Shown here: piece after piece, positions 39,958-49,847 of the stretch
How the letters are laid out: the number at the start of each line of letters is the position of its first letter
How positions within the stretch are numbered: position 1 is the first letter of the stretch
Source: Amycolatopsis coloradensis
GTDB lineage: Bacteria > Actinomycetota > Actinomycetes > Mycobacteriales > Pseudonocardiaceae
DNA length: 64,000 nucleotides
NCBI RefSeq assembly: GCF_001953865.1
Contig: NZ_MQUQ01000020.1
Span: forward strand, 62,001 to 126,000
Reading direction: 5' to 3'
Made by a program: the position numbers and the translations under genes
The notes under the pieces: model-generated
Database searches by the model: none
Seen by the model: the letters and a program-made list of their open reading frames with translations, nothing else
Told to the model about the DNA's origin: nothing

Positions 39958-42537
39958 CTAGAGTCCGGCCTGCGAGTCGAACTCACGGGCGGCCAGCGCC
40001 CGCACGATCCCGGCCCGGCCTTCCGACACGAGACGGCGCAGCGCCGCCGGGTGCTCCCCGGTCAGCCACTCGTCCGACGCCGTCACGGTCGCCGGCTCGA
40101 CGGCCCACGACGGGTACAGCCCGACCACGGTCGGCTGGGCCCGCTCGCTGGAGCGCCGCTGCCACACCTCGTCGATGACGTCGAAGTAGCGCGTCACGTA
40201 GTCGCCGAGCAGGTGCTTCTGGCCAGGGTGGGAGAAGCCGGTGATGAGCGAGTCGCTGACCGCGTTGGGCAGCTCGTCGTCGTACACCGCCCGCTGCCAC
40301 GCGTCGGCCTTCGCCTCGCTGGTCGGCCGCAGCGCCCGCGAGCGCTCCGCCTGACGCCGTCCGGCGGCGGTGTCGTCCTTGGCGAGTTCCGCGCCGATCT
40401 CGGGGTTCTCCGCCTTGCCGTGCGCGACGAGCGCCTGCAAGAGGCGCCAGCGCAGGTCGGTGTCGACGGTCAGGCCCTCTAGAGGCGCCGTGCCGTCGAG
40501 CCAGCCCGCGATGATCTGAAGCGTCTTCTCGTCGAGCACACACCCCGCGAGCGAGTTCACGAAGGCGAGCTGGTGGTCTGAACCGGCCTCCGCGCCCTGC
40601 GCCAGCTCCAGCAGCCGCGAGCTGAACTCCGGCCAGCCCTTGTCCGCCGCCCACGCCTTGTTCGCGTACGAGTTCAGCGCCGTCTGCGCCTGCAACAGCA
40701 GCCGCTGCACCACGCCGACCTCGGTCTCGGTGTGCACGCCGCGCTGGACCAGCGTGACGAAGTCGCGGGCCTTGAGCTCGGCCTCCCGCGTCATCTCCCA
40801 CGCCGCCGACCAGCACAGCGTGCGGGGGAGCGGGTCGGTGATGTCGGCGATGCGGTCGATCAGCGTGGTCAGCGACGCCGGGTCGAGCCGCATCGTGCAG
40901 TAGGTCAGGTCGTCGTCGTTGACCAGCACGAGCTTGCAGGCGGGGAGGCCGACCAGTTCCGGCACCTCGGTGCGCTCGCCGTCGACGTCGAGTTCGACGC
41001 GGTGCTTGCGGACGATCTTGCCGTTCTCGTCCTCGTCGTAGACACCGACCGCGACGCGATGCGTGCGCAGCTCACCGGCACCTGGCTTGGCACCGGTCTG
41101 CGTAACGGCGAAGGCGGTGTACGCGCCGTCGGCGCCGATCTCGTAGCGCGGGCTCAGCGAGTTGAGACCGGTGGTCTCCAGCCACTGCGCGCTCCACCAC
41201 GACAGGTCGCGGCCGGAGGCCTCTTCCAGTGCGCCCAGCAGGTCCGCCAGGGTCGCGTTGCTCCAGGCGTGCTTGCCGAAGTAGACCTTCAGGCCTTCGA
41301 GGAAGTGATCGAGCCCGACGTACGCAACGAGCTGCTTCAGGACACTCGCGCCCTTGGCGTAGGTGATGCCGTCGAAGTTCACCTCGACCGCGTGCAGGTC
41401 GACGATGTCCGCGGCGATCGGGTGCGTCGAAGGCAGCTGGTCCTGCCGGTACGCCCACGACTTCTCGATGTTCGCGAAGCTGGTCCACGCGTTCTTGTAC
41501 TCGGTGGCCTCGGCCTGGGCCAGCACACTCGCGAAGGTCGCGAACGACTCGTTCAGCCACAGGTCGTCCCACCAGCGCATGGTGACCAGGTCGCCGAACC
41601 ACATGTGCGCCATCTCGTGCAGCAGCGTCTCGGCGCGGCGCTCGTAGGAGTAGCGCGTGACGCGGCTCCGGAAGACGTAGTCCTCCAGGAAGGTGACGGC
41701 GCCGGCGTTCTCCATCGCGCCCGCGTTGAACTCGGGCACGAACAGCTGGTCGTACTTGGAAAACGGGTACGGGGTCGCGAACTTCTCGTGATAGAAGGCG
41801 AAACCCTGCTTGGTCTCGGTGAACAGCTTGTCCGCGTCCATGTGCTCGGCGAGCGAGGAGCGGCAGTAGATGCCGAGCGGGATCGTGCGCAGCTCGTCGG
41901 AGTACTCGTCGCGCCACTCGCTGTACGGGCCCGCGATCAGCGCGACCAGGTACGTCGAGATCCGCTCGGACACGGCGAAGACCGTGCGGACGGCCCCTTC
42001 CGGGGTCTCTTCGGCCGACTCGACCAGCGCGTTCGAAATGATCTTCCAGTCCTTCGGCGCGATCACGGTGAGCCGATAGACCGACTTGAGGTCGGGCTGG
42101 TCGAAGCAGGCGAACATGCGCTTGGCGTCGGCGGTCTCGAACTGCGTGTAGAGGTAGACCCCGTCGTCGACCGGGTCGACGAACCGGTGCAGGCCTTCGC
42201 CGGTGTTCATGTACCGGCAGACCGCGTCCACCACGAGTTCGTTCGACTCGGCGAGGCCCGGCAGCTCGACGCCCTTGTCCTCGACGTACCCGCTGACGTC
42301 GAGTTCCGTCCCGTTGAGGACGGCCGACTCGATCCCCTCGGCGACGATGTCGATCCACGACGCTTCGCCGCTTCTGGCGCTCGCGAACTTGATCGTCGTC
42401 TTCGACGTGAAGGTCTTCTCACCGGGACCACCGCGGCCGTCGGTCAGATCGAGCTCGATGTCGTAGGACTCGACGTCGAGCAGCTCCGCGCGCAGCTTCG
42501 CTTGGTCTCGGGTCAGGTTGGGGGCGGGCACTGGCAC
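39958..42537 (-). CDS. pepN: Aminopeptidase N (M1 metalloprotease)
   Basis: 859 residues, the family length. G-A-M-E-N substrate-binding motif in N-A-G-A-M-E-N-A-G-A, zinc site H-E-M-A-H-M-W-F-G-D-L-V-T and N-E-S-F-A (Glu 19 residues downstream as third ligand), then the ERAP1-like C-terminal domain. Removes N-terminal amino acids from peptides in the cytoplasm. Corresponds to Rv2467, which is also next to the nitroreductase homologue. Confidence 0.95.
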   Translation of the reverse strand: MPVPAPNLTRDQAKLRAELLDVESYDIELDLTDGRGGPGEKTFTSKTTIKFASARSGEASWIDIVAEGIESAVLNGTELDVSGYVEDKGVELPGLAESNELVVDAVCRYMNTGEGLHRFVDPVDDGVYLYTQFETADAKRMFACFDQPDLKSVYRLTVIAPKDWKIISNALVESAEETPEGAVRTVFAVSERISTYLVALIAGPYSEWRDEYSDELRTIPLGIYCRSSLAEHMDADKLFTETKQGFAFYHEKFATPYPFSKYDQLFVPEFNAGAMENAGAVTFLEDYVFRSRVTRYSYERRAETLLHEMAHMWFGDLVTMRWWDDLWLNESFATFASVLAQAEATEYKNAWTSFANIEKSWAYRQDQLPSTHPIAADIVDLHAVEVNFDGITYAKGASVLKQLVAYVGLDHFLEGLKVYFGKHAWSNATLADLLGALEEASGRDLSWWSAQWLETTGLNSLSPRYEIGADGAYTAFAVTQTGAKPGAGELRTHRVAVGVYDEDENGKIVRKHRVELDVDGERTEVPELVGLPACKLVLVNDDDLTYCTMRLDPASLTTLIDRIADITDPLPRTLCWSAAWEMTREAELKARDFVTLVQRGVHTETEVGVVQRLLLQAQTALNSYANKAWAADKGWPEFSSRLLELAQGAEAGSDHQLAFVNSLAGCVLDEKTLQIIAGWLDGTAPLEGLTVDTDLRWRLLQALVAHGKAENPEIGAELAKDDTAAGRRQAERSRALRPTSEAKADAWQRAVYDDELPNAVSDSLITGFSHPGQKHLLGDYVTRYFDVIDEVWQRRSSERAQPTVVGLYPSWAVEPATVTASDEWLTGEHPAALRRLVSEGRAGIVRALAAREFDSQAGL

Positions 42538-42699
42538 CTCTGGTCATCGGTATCGGTTTTGGTTTCCAACTACAGGCATCCAATCATGTCCAGGCCGGTG
42601 CTGACGACGGGAACAACGCCGATGGCCCCGATGTTGGCCGCTGTGTAGCACTCCGTGTGTACCGGCCCACCCCGCAGACGATGGCACTGGGAGAACTTG

Positions 42700-43320
42700 A
42701 TGACCGCCCCGTCCGAGACGACCAAGGTCGACTTCTACTTCGACCCGATCTGCCCCTTCGCCTGGATCAGCTCGCGCTGGATCCTCGAAGTGGCGAAGCA
42801 CCGCGACCTCGACCTGAGGTTCCGGATCATGAGCCTGTCCGAGCTCAACAGTGGCCGTGAGGACCTTCCTGAGCAGTACAAGGAGCTTCTCGACCGCGGC
42901 TGGGGCCCGGTCCGCGTCGCGACCGCGCTGGCGCAGAAGAACGGCGAGGAGGCCCTGCGCGACTTCTACACGGAGTTCGGCACCCGCCACCACAACCAGG
43001 GCGACAAGGACATCCCGAAGGTCATCAAGGAGACCCTCGAGGCCATCGGCGCCCCGGCCGAGCTGGCCGACGCCGCGGAGTCGGCCGAGTACGACGAAGC
43101 GCTGAAAAAGAGTCACTACGAAGGTATGAATCCGGTCGGAATGGATGTCGGCACCCCGACCATCCACATCGACGGCGTCGCCTTCTTCGGCCCGGTGCTC
43201 AGCTCGATCCCGCGCGGCGAAGACGCCGTCAAGGTCTTCGACGGCGCCCGCGCGCTGGCGAGCTACCCGGACTTCTTCGAGCTGAAGCGCACCCGGACCG
43301 GGGATCTCAACTTCGACTAA
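42700..43320 (+). CDS. DsbA-family mycothiol-dependent nitroreductase homologue (Rv2466c-like)
   Basis: 206 residues from ATG 42700. Thioredoxin/DsbA fold with F-D-P-I-C-P-F-A-W-I-S-S-R-W-I-L-E-V, helical insertion, and cis-Pro motif M-D-V-G-T-P-T-I-H. The M. tuberculosis protein has a C-P-W-C centre; here Cys18 is kept but the second cysteine is Ala21 (C-P-F-A), so only a monothiol mechanism is possible. Rv2466c reduces nitro-prodrugs with mycothiol as electron source. It overlaps the convergent hydrolase gene by 4 bp. Confidence 0.85.
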   Translation: MTAPSETTKVDFYFDPICPFAWISSRWILEVAKHRDLDLRFRIMSLSELNSGREDLPEQYKELLDRGWGPVRVATALAQKNGEEALRDFYTEFGTRHHNQGDKDIPKVIKETLEAIGAPAELADAAESAEYDEALKKSHYEGMNPVGMDVGTPTIHIDGVAFFGPVLSSIPRGEDAVKVFDGARALASYPDFFELKRTRTGDLNFD

Positions 43321-44120
43321 GAGGTCGCGAGTGCGGCCTTGGTGACATCGCCGGGGTAGGAAGACCTCGCGACGGCTTCGTCCGTCGTGAGGTCACCCGC
43401 GGCGACCTGTGCCTTGAGCGCGATGAGTTCCCGCAGCCCTTCGCGGTGTTTCTCGATGAAGGCGGTGTCGACCGGGTCTCCGTGCCCGGCGACGACGGTC
43501 TTCGGCTCCAGCGCGAGGATCTCGTCCATCACGCGGACCCACTCCGCGAGTGAGCTGTCCTCGTTGAAGGAGAAAGCGCTGAAGCCCGCTTCGGCGTTCT
43601 CGACGGCGTCACCCGCGTAGATGATCCCGACGTCGGGGACTTGCACGAACAGGTCGTGATCGGTGTGGGCGCGGCCGAGGAACCGCAGCACGACCACGCG
43701 GCCACCGAGGTGGATCTCGGCCGTGTCGGCAACCGGACGGTTCGGCACGGTGATCTCGGTGCGTTCCAGCGCCTTCGCCATCTCGGGACGGTTTTCGGCC
43801 AGGTAGTGCTCGATCCACTTACGCCGCGCACCCTCGCCATAGGTGGTCAGTTCGGCCAGGCAGCCTTCGTGCGCCCAGACGTCGCAGGGCAGGAAAGCCG
43901 TCGTGCCGAAGGCGTGGTCGAAATGCGCGTGGGTGTAGACGACCGACCACGGCAGCGGCGTGATCTCCCGGACCGCCGCGGCGAGTTCGGCGCCTTGCTC
44001 GACGTCACCGCGGACATCGACGACCAGGCAGCGGTCAGTGCCGACGACCAGGCCGACGGTCAGGTCCAGCTCCTCGTAGCGGCGGGCGTACACGCCGTCC
44101 GCGAGTTCGAGCCAAGTCAC
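43317..44120 (-). CDS. Metallo-beta-lactamase-fold hydrolase
   Basis: 267 residues from a GTG at 44120. Zinc motif T-H-A-H-F-D-H (His-x-His-x-Asp-His), G-R-A-H-T-D-H-D-L-F (third His), D-A-V-E-N (Asp), V-A-G-H-G-D-P-V-D (last His). This is the subgroup of quinoprotein-relay/glyoxalase-like SoxH hydrolases. The start overlaps the stop of the ComB-like gene (GTGA), so they are translated together. Substrate unknown. Confidence 0.82.
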   Translation of the reverse strand: MTWLELADGVYARRYEELDLTVGLVVGTDRCLVVDVRGDVEQGAELAAAVREITPLPWSVVYTHAHFDHAFGTTAFLPCDVWAHEGCLAELTTYGEGARRKWIEHYLAENRPEMAKALERTEITVPNRPVADTAEIHLGGRVVVLRFLGRAHTDHDLFVQVPDVGIIYAGDAVENAEAGFSAFSFNEDSSLAEWVRVMDEILALEPKTVVAGHGDPVDTAFIEKHREGLRELIALKAQVAAGDLTTDEAVARSSYPGDVTKAALATS

Positions 44121-44842
44121 AGGTCCTCCAGTATTCCGTTGCGCAGCACCGGAACCATGCTGCTCATGTCGAGCTGTGCGGCGAGGGTGACGTCGTTTCC
44201 GTGCCCGGCCGCGGCGAGTTCGCGTCCTGAGGAGCACTCTGCCAGTGCTTCGGGGATGTCGGTCGCTTTCGCCGCGACGGCGGCGAGACGGGCTTCGGCG
44301 GACAGGCGGCCGTAGCCGCTCAGTGCGGCCACGATCGCGCCCGCGCCGAGCTGGTCCTCGACGCACGGCCTGAGCGGTCCGAACGTCTTGACTTCGGTGC
44401 GGATGTCGATACCCCAGCGTTCCCCGGCCGGGATGACGCCGATCGGACTGCCGTCCGCGAGTTCGGCCGCGCGGGCGGCGACGGCGGTCGCGTTGCGCAG
44501 GCATCCCGCCAGGACGACGGCACCGGCCGTGGCGGCGGCGTCGCACAGCGTGGCGCCGTTGGGCGAAGGGAGCGCCAGAAGCGTGCCGGAAGGGATTTCC
44601 GTCACAGACGAAGGTCGCAAGGTCCAGTGCTTTTCACCCGCGAGGGTGGCGCCTCGCGCTTTTGCGGCCTCCTCACCGCGCTGATCGTGCCAGCGAACGG
44701 GCAGCACTCGGCCGCCGTTGCCGAGCACGAGATCCGTTGTGGTGCAAAAGGAAAGCACGTCGACGACGACGAGAACGGCGCAGTCCGCGCCCAAGGCGGC
44801 GACGCCCTCGCTTCCCCATTCGAGTCTGATGTCCACCCCCAC
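44117..44842 (-). CDS. 2-phosphosulfolactate phosphatase family protein (ComB-like)
   Basis: 241 residues from a GTG at 44842 (44836 possible). V-V-V-D-V-L-S-F-C-T-T-T-D near the N-terminus, L-P-S-P-N-G-A-T-L and the G-C-L-R-N-A-T-A-V-A core are ComB motifs. In archaea and some bacteria ComB makes sulfolactate in coenzyme M or sulfonate metabolism; in Actinobacteria its role is unclear. Divergent from rpiB by 39 bp; it shares a transcript with the metallo-hydrolase. Confidence 0.8.
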   Translation of the reverse strand: MGVDIRLEWGSEGVAALGADCAVLVVVDVLSFCTTTDLVLGNGGRVLPVRWHDQRGEEAAKARGATLAGEKHWTLRPSSVTEIPSGTLLALPSPNGATLCDAAATAGAVVLAGCLRNATAVAARAAELADGSPIGVIPAGERWGIDIRTEVKTFGPLRPCVEDQLGAGAIVAALSGYGRLSAEARLAAVAAKATDIPEALAECSSGRELAAAGHGNDVTLAAQLDMSSMVPVLRNGILEDL

Positions 44843-44881
44843 AGCATGCTCGCCCCGGAACGTGATGGCAGACTCCGCGCT

Positions 44882-45355
44882 GTGCGTGTTTACCTTGGCT
44901 CCGACCATGCCGGTTTCGAACTGAAGAACCACCTCGTGGCCCACCTCAAGGAGCAGGGCCACGACGTCGAGGACGTCGGCCCCTTCGTCTACGACGCGGT
45001 GGACGACTACCCCGCGTTCTGCATCGAGACGGCCCGCCGGGTCGTCTCGGACGAGGGCAGCCTCGGCATCGTCGTCGGCGGTTCCGGCAACGGCGAGCAG
45101 ATCGCGGCCAACAAGGTCAAGGGCGCTCGCGCTGGCCTCGCGTGGAGCGTCGAGACCGCGAAGCTCACCCGCGAGCACAACCACGCCCAGCTGATCGGTG
45201 TCGGCGCGCGGATGCACACCACCGAAGAGGCCACCGAGATCGTCGAGGCGTTCCTCGCGACCCCGCCGAGCCCGGACGAGCGCCACGGCCGCCGCGTCCA
45301 GCAGATCCTGGACTACGAGAACACCGGCTGGCCGCCGCCGCTGCCCGAGCACTGA
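44882..45355 (+). CDS. rpiB: Ribose-5-phosphate isomerase B
   Basis: 157 residues from a GTG at 44882. G-S-D-H-A-G-F-E-L-K at the N-terminus (phosphate binding, His), V-V-G-G-S-G-N-G-E-Q-I-A-A-N-K-V with Glu in place of the catalytic Cys of E. coli RpiB, as in the mycobacterial enzyme, and R-M-H-T-T. Interconverts ribose 5-phosphate and ribulose 5-phosphate. Matches Rv2465c, next to the nei-like gene that follows 1 bp later. Confidence 0.93.
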   Translation: MRVYLGSDHAGFELKNHLVAHLKEQGHDVEDVGPFVYDAVDDYPAFCIETARRVVSDEGSLGIVVGGSGNGEQIAANKVKGARAGLAWSVETAKLTREHNHAQLIGVGARMHTTEEATEIVEAFLATPPSPDERHGRRVQQILDYENTGWPPPLPEH

Positions 45356-45356
45356 C

Positions 45357-46166
45357 ATGCCCGAGGGGCATACGCTCCATCGCCTGGCACGTCTGCACAA
45401 ACGCCGTTTCGCCGGTCACCCGGTCGAAGTGAGCAGTCCGCAGGGACGCTTCGGCACCGAAGCGTCCCGTTTGGACGGCAGGGTGCTGGTGAAGGCCGAG
45501 GCGTACGGGAAACACCTGTTCCACGACTACGGTCCACACGGGACGGTGCACATCCATCTCGGCCTGTACGGAACGTTCTCCGACGAGCCGCTGCCGGTGG
45601 GCGAACCGATCGGGCAGGTCCGGATGCGGCTGGTCGGCCCGACGCATTCCGCCGACCTGCGCGGACCGAACCAGTGCGAACTCTTGGACGCGCCGCGCGT
45701 CGACGCGATCAAGGCCCGCCTGGGGCCGGACCCGCTGCGCCGGGACGCGAAGCCGGACAAGGCGTGGGAACGGATCTCCCGCTCCAAGACGTCGATCGCG
45801 GCGTTGCTGATGGACCAGTCGGTACTGGCGGGCGTCGGCAACGTGTACCGCGCCGAGGTGCTGTTCCGGCACGGTGTCGCCCCGCTCGTTCCCGGCCGCG
45901 CGCTCGATCGCGAGTTGTGGGGCGACATGTGGGCGGATCTCGTGACGCTCATGCGGCACGGTGTCCGGGTGGGACGGATCGACACGGTCGCGCCGGAGCA
46001 TCTGCCCGAGGCGACCGGCCGCGCGCCGCGGCAGGACCGGCACGGGGGCGAGGTCTACGTCTACCGTCGCGAGGGGATGCCTTGTCTCGTTTGCGGGACT
46101 CCGGTGCTGCGGAGCGACCTGGCGGCTCGGAACCTCTTCTGGTGCCCCACCTGCCAGCCCGCTTGA
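45357..46166 (+). CDS. nei: DNA glycosylase of the Fpg/Nei family
   Basis: 269 residues starting M-P-E-G-H-T: Pro2 is the catalytic amine and Glu3 the acid. Helix-two-turns-helix K-T-S-I-A-A-L-L-M-D-Q-S-V-L-A-G-V-G-N-V-Y-R-A-E and a C-terminal zinc finger C-L-V-C ... C-P-T-C. Excises oxidised pyrimidines and cuts the abasic site (lyase). Homologous to Rv2464c (nei2). The gap to rpiB is one base. Confidence 0.92.
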   Translation: MPEGHTLHRLARLHKRRFAGHPVEVSSPQGRFGTEASRLDGRVLVKAEAYGKHLFHDYGPHGTVHIHLGLYGTFSDEPLPVGEPIGQVRMRLVGPTHSADLRGPNQCELLDAPRVDAIKARLGPDPLRRDAKPDKAWERISRSKTSIAALLMDQSVLAGVGNVYRAEVLFRHGVAPLVPGRALDRELWGDMWADLVTLMRHGVRVGRIDTVAPEHLPEATGRAPRQDRHGGEVYVYRREGMPCLVCGTPVLRSDLAARNLFWCPTCQPA

Positions 46167-46239
46167 TCCCCAGCGGCACCTTTGCTGTGGGGTGCGCTCG
46201 GACCGGCCGACGCTGAACGCCACAGGATGAAAAGCCCCT

Positions 46240-46292
46240 GTTATGAACGGACCTTTCATAACAAGATTTGTTATGAAAGGTCCGTTCATAAC
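46240..46292. terminator. Palindromic terminator, family copy 2
   Basis: Perfect 24-bp arms (46240-46263, 46269-46292), 5-nt loop, AT-rich. Nearly the same sequence as 34461-34507, also between convergent genes. Confidence 0.85.
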
Positions 46293-46303
46293 ATCTCTCA
46301 GGG

Positions 46304-47053
46304 CTAGAAGTCGAAGCCGCCGCCGTCGAACCCGCCACCATCGAACCCGCCACCGTCGAAGCCACCGGCGTCACCGCCACCGTCGGCGGCCCCTGCGTCC
46401 TCCTGGCCCGCGTCGTAGCCCGACTCCCAGGCCGACGCGCTCGCGATCCCGGCCATCCCGGAGAACATCGCGCTGAACAGCAGCATCGAACCGAGACCCC
46501 AGGCGCCGGCGACGAGCGCGGGCTTCCACCACGGCTCGCTGTACCAGCCCTGCGGCACCGGGCGGCCCGCCACGCGGCCACCGGGGTAGTAGTGCGGCGT
46601 CCGCTGGCTCGGGTCCGGCGAAGCCTCGTAGTGCTCGCCCTCGACGTCGACGGAGCGGTGCTCGGTGACCTTGCCCGCGCGGTCGCGCTCTTCGCTGCCG
46701 GGCAGTTCCGGACCGGGGTCCATGCCCATCGCGAGCCGGGCGGCGCGGACGTAGTAGAGGCCCTCGATGGCCGTTTCGCGCACCAGCCGGGCCTGCTCGA
46801 TGCTCTGCGCCTGCTCCATCTGGGAGCCCGCCGCGGTGAAGCGTTCGGACGCGTCCGCCATCGCCTGCTGGGAGGCGGTGTCCGTGCCGGTGATGTTCAT
46901 GACCTGACCGCCGAGTCGCTCGACGAGGCGCCGTGCGTCGGCTTTCGCGTCGTCCAGCCGGCGTTTCTTGGCCGCCGCCTGGGATTTCGCGAAGTAGATG
47001 CCGCCGCCGACCACGACGACGAGGAGCACGATCAGGAAGATCGCGGTGCCCAT
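46304..47053 (-). CDS. Membrane protein with C-terminal Gly-Gly-Phe-Asp repeats
   Basis: 249 residues. N-terminal helix (A-I-F-L-I-V-L-L-V-V-V-V-G-G-G-I), a coiled-coil-like soluble part (Q-A-M-A-D-A-S-E-R-F-T-A-A-G-S-Q-M), a second hydrophobic helix near 185-205 (A-L-V-A-G-A-W-G-L-G-S-M-L-L-F), and a tail of about four G-G-G-F-D units. Similar phage-shock-like or DUF1542-type proteins occur in Streptomyces; function unknown. The acidic Gly-rich tail may bind partners or metal. Confidence 0.7.
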   Translation of the reverse strand: MGTAIFLIVLLVVVVGGGIYFAKSQAAAKKRRLDDAKADARRLVERLGGQVMNITGTDTASQQAMADASERFTAAGSQMEQAQSIEQARLVRETAIEGLYYVRAARLAMGMDPGPELPGSEERDRAGKVTEHRSVDVEGEHYEASPDPSQRTPHYYPGGRVAGRPVPQGWYSEPWWKPALVAGAWGLGSMLLFSAMFSGMAGIASASAWESGYDAGQEDAGAADGGGDAGGFDGGGFDGGGFDGGGFDF

Positions 47054-47155
47054 GGGTTCACTCCAGGAATCGTTCGGCCTTTGCCCGGATCAACGCGGCC
47101 GGTGTGCCGGGGGTTCCCGCAGGTGCTCCCGGTCACCGCGCACACTGGCGTGGCA

Positions 47156-47175
47156 AACTAGAACACGTTATAGTT
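47156..47175. promoter_or_regulatory. KstR-like operator overlapping a leaderless promoter
   Basis: 47159-47172 fits the KstR consensus TNNAACNNGTTNNA exactly, within a 20-bp palindrome (one unmatched pair). A -10 box TATAGT (47169-47174) stands 8 bp before the ATG at 47183, so the mRNA probably begins at or next to the start codon, and the repressor would cover the -10 box. Confidence 0.6.
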
Positions 47176-47182
47176 CGTCCCC

Positions 47183-48058
47183 ATGAAGTTCACCCTGTCG
47201 ATCGCGATGAATCCGCTCGATCAACTGGGCGAGCTCGCCCGCGCCGCCGAAGAGGCGGGGTTCTCCTCGATCGCGCTCCCGGATTCCCTGTTCTATTCCG
47301 AAACGGTTTCGGCCGACTATCCGTACACCCCCGACGGCAGCCGGTTCTGGACCGAGGAGACGCCGTGGGCCGATCCGCTGGTCGCGGCCGCCTCGATGGG
47401 CGCGGTCACCGAACGGCTCACCTTCTACACCTCCGTGCTCAAACTCGGCTCCCGCAACCCGGTCCTGCTCGCCCGCCAGGTCAACTCGGTCGCGGCGCTG
47501 ACCGGCGGCCGCTTCGGCCTCGGGCTCGGCGTCGGCTGGTCGCCGGAGGAATTCCGCTGGTGCGGCGCCCCGTACGAGAAGCGCGGCAAGCGCGTGGACG
47601 AGGCCATCGATGTCCTGCGGCTGATCCTCGACGGCGGGATGGTCGAGTTCCACGGCGAGTTCTTCGACTTCGACAAGCTCCGCATGAGCCCGGCACCGCC
47701 GTCGCGCGTGCCGTTCTACATCGGCGGCCACACCGACGTCGCGCTGCGCCGGGCCGCACGCGTCGCCGACGGCTGGTCGTCGGCGATGATGAAGTTCGAC
47801 GACCTCCGCGACACCATCGCCAAAGTGCGCGGGCTGCTGGCCGAGCAGGGCCGCGCCGAAGACCCGTTCGAGTACCAGGCCGTCTGCATCGACAAGTTCG
47901 GTCTCGACGGTTACCGCGAGCAGGGCGACATCGGCGTCACCGACATCATCACCATGCCGTGGGTGTTCGACGGCCTCGGTTTCGACGCGGAAGTCGGACC
48001 GAAGCTGGATTCCATCAAGAAGTTCGGCGACGAGATCATCGCGAAGATCGGAGACTGA
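47183..48058 (+). CDS. F420-type LLM-class oxidoreductase
   Basis: 291 residues, bacterial luciferase-like TIM barrel: V-L-L-A-R-Q-V-N-S-V-A-A-L-T-G-G-R-F-G-L-G-L-G-V-G-W, G-A-P-Y-E-K-R-G-K-R-V-D-E, F-Y-I-G-G-H-T-D-V-A-L-R-R-A-A. Such members usually use coenzyme F420. Behind a KstR-like operator and paired with a SnoaL-like protein, it fits steroid or related ring catabolism, but the substrate is inference. No leader and no RBS, consistent with leaderless translation. Confidence 0.82.
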   Translation: MKFTLSIAMNPLDQLGELARAAEEAGFSSIALPDSLFYSETVSADYPYTPDGSRFWTEETPWADPLVAAASMGAVTERLTFYTSVLKLGSRNPVLLARQVNSVAALTGGRFGLGLGVGWSPEEFRWCGAPYEKRGKRVDEAIDVLRLILDGGMVEFHGEFFDFDKLRMSPAPPSRVPFYIGGHTDVALRRAARVADGWSSAMMKFDDLRDTIAKVRGLLAEQGRAEDPFEYQAVCIDKFGLDGYREQGDIGVTDIITMPWVFDGLGFDAEVGPKLDSIKKFGDEIIAKIGD

Positions 48059-48061
48059 GCC

Positions 48062-48532
48062 ATGGGTGTCGACGTCTGCTGGGATCCGGCCGCCGCGCAG
48101 CCGCCCGCGCGCCAGGCCGCGTTCCGCTCGATGACCGCCGTCACCGCCGGGGACAAGGCCGCGTGGCTCGAACTCTTCGCCGGGGACGCCGTCGTCGAGG
48201 ACCCGATCGGCCCGTCCATGTTCGACGAGGAGGGCAAAGGCCACCACGGGCAAGACGGGATCAGTGCCTTCTGGGACAAGACGATCGCGAACGTCGAGCG
48301 TTTCCAGTTCACCGTTCGTGATTCGCACGCGGCCGGTGACGAGGTCGCGAACGTCGGGACGATCACGACGTACCTGCCCGGCGGCTACCGCGTCGACACC
48401 GACGGCGTGTTCGTCTACCGGGTGCGCGAGGACGGGCTGATCGTGTCGATGCGGGCGTTCTGGGAGACCGAGCGCGCCATGGCCACCGCCAGGAAAGCCG
48501 AAGACCAGGACAAGCTCAGCGAGGCGCTATGA
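48062..48532 (+). CDS. SnoaL-like / ketosteroid isomerase-fold protein
   Basis: 156 residues, 3 bp after the oxidoreductase. NTF2-like cone: M-T-A-V-T-A-G-D-K-A-A-W-L-E-L-F-A-G-D-A-V-V-E-D-P-I-G is the usual first helix and strand of SnoaL proteins, then D-G-V-F-V-Y-R-V-R-E-D-G-L-I. It may act as an isomerase or hydrolase on a steroid intermediate. Shares the operator of the previous gene. Confidence 0.8.
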   Translation: MGVDVCWDPAAAQPPARQAAFRSMTAVTAGDKAAWLELFAGDAVVEDPIGPSMFDEEGKGHHGQDGISAFWDKTIANVERFQFTVRDSHAAGDEVANVGTITTYLPGGYRVDTDGVFVYRVREDGLIVSMRAFWETERAMATARKAEDQDKLSEAL

Positions 48533-48602
48533 CTGTCTACAAAGGACGCTACGGATCGAATCGTCCGATTGAACGGCCGTACGTCCTTCACGGATCACTC
48601 AT

Positions 48603-49820
<1,218 letters not shown>

Positions 49821-49847
49821 GACGCCAGTCTTACCGCACCGCGGTCG

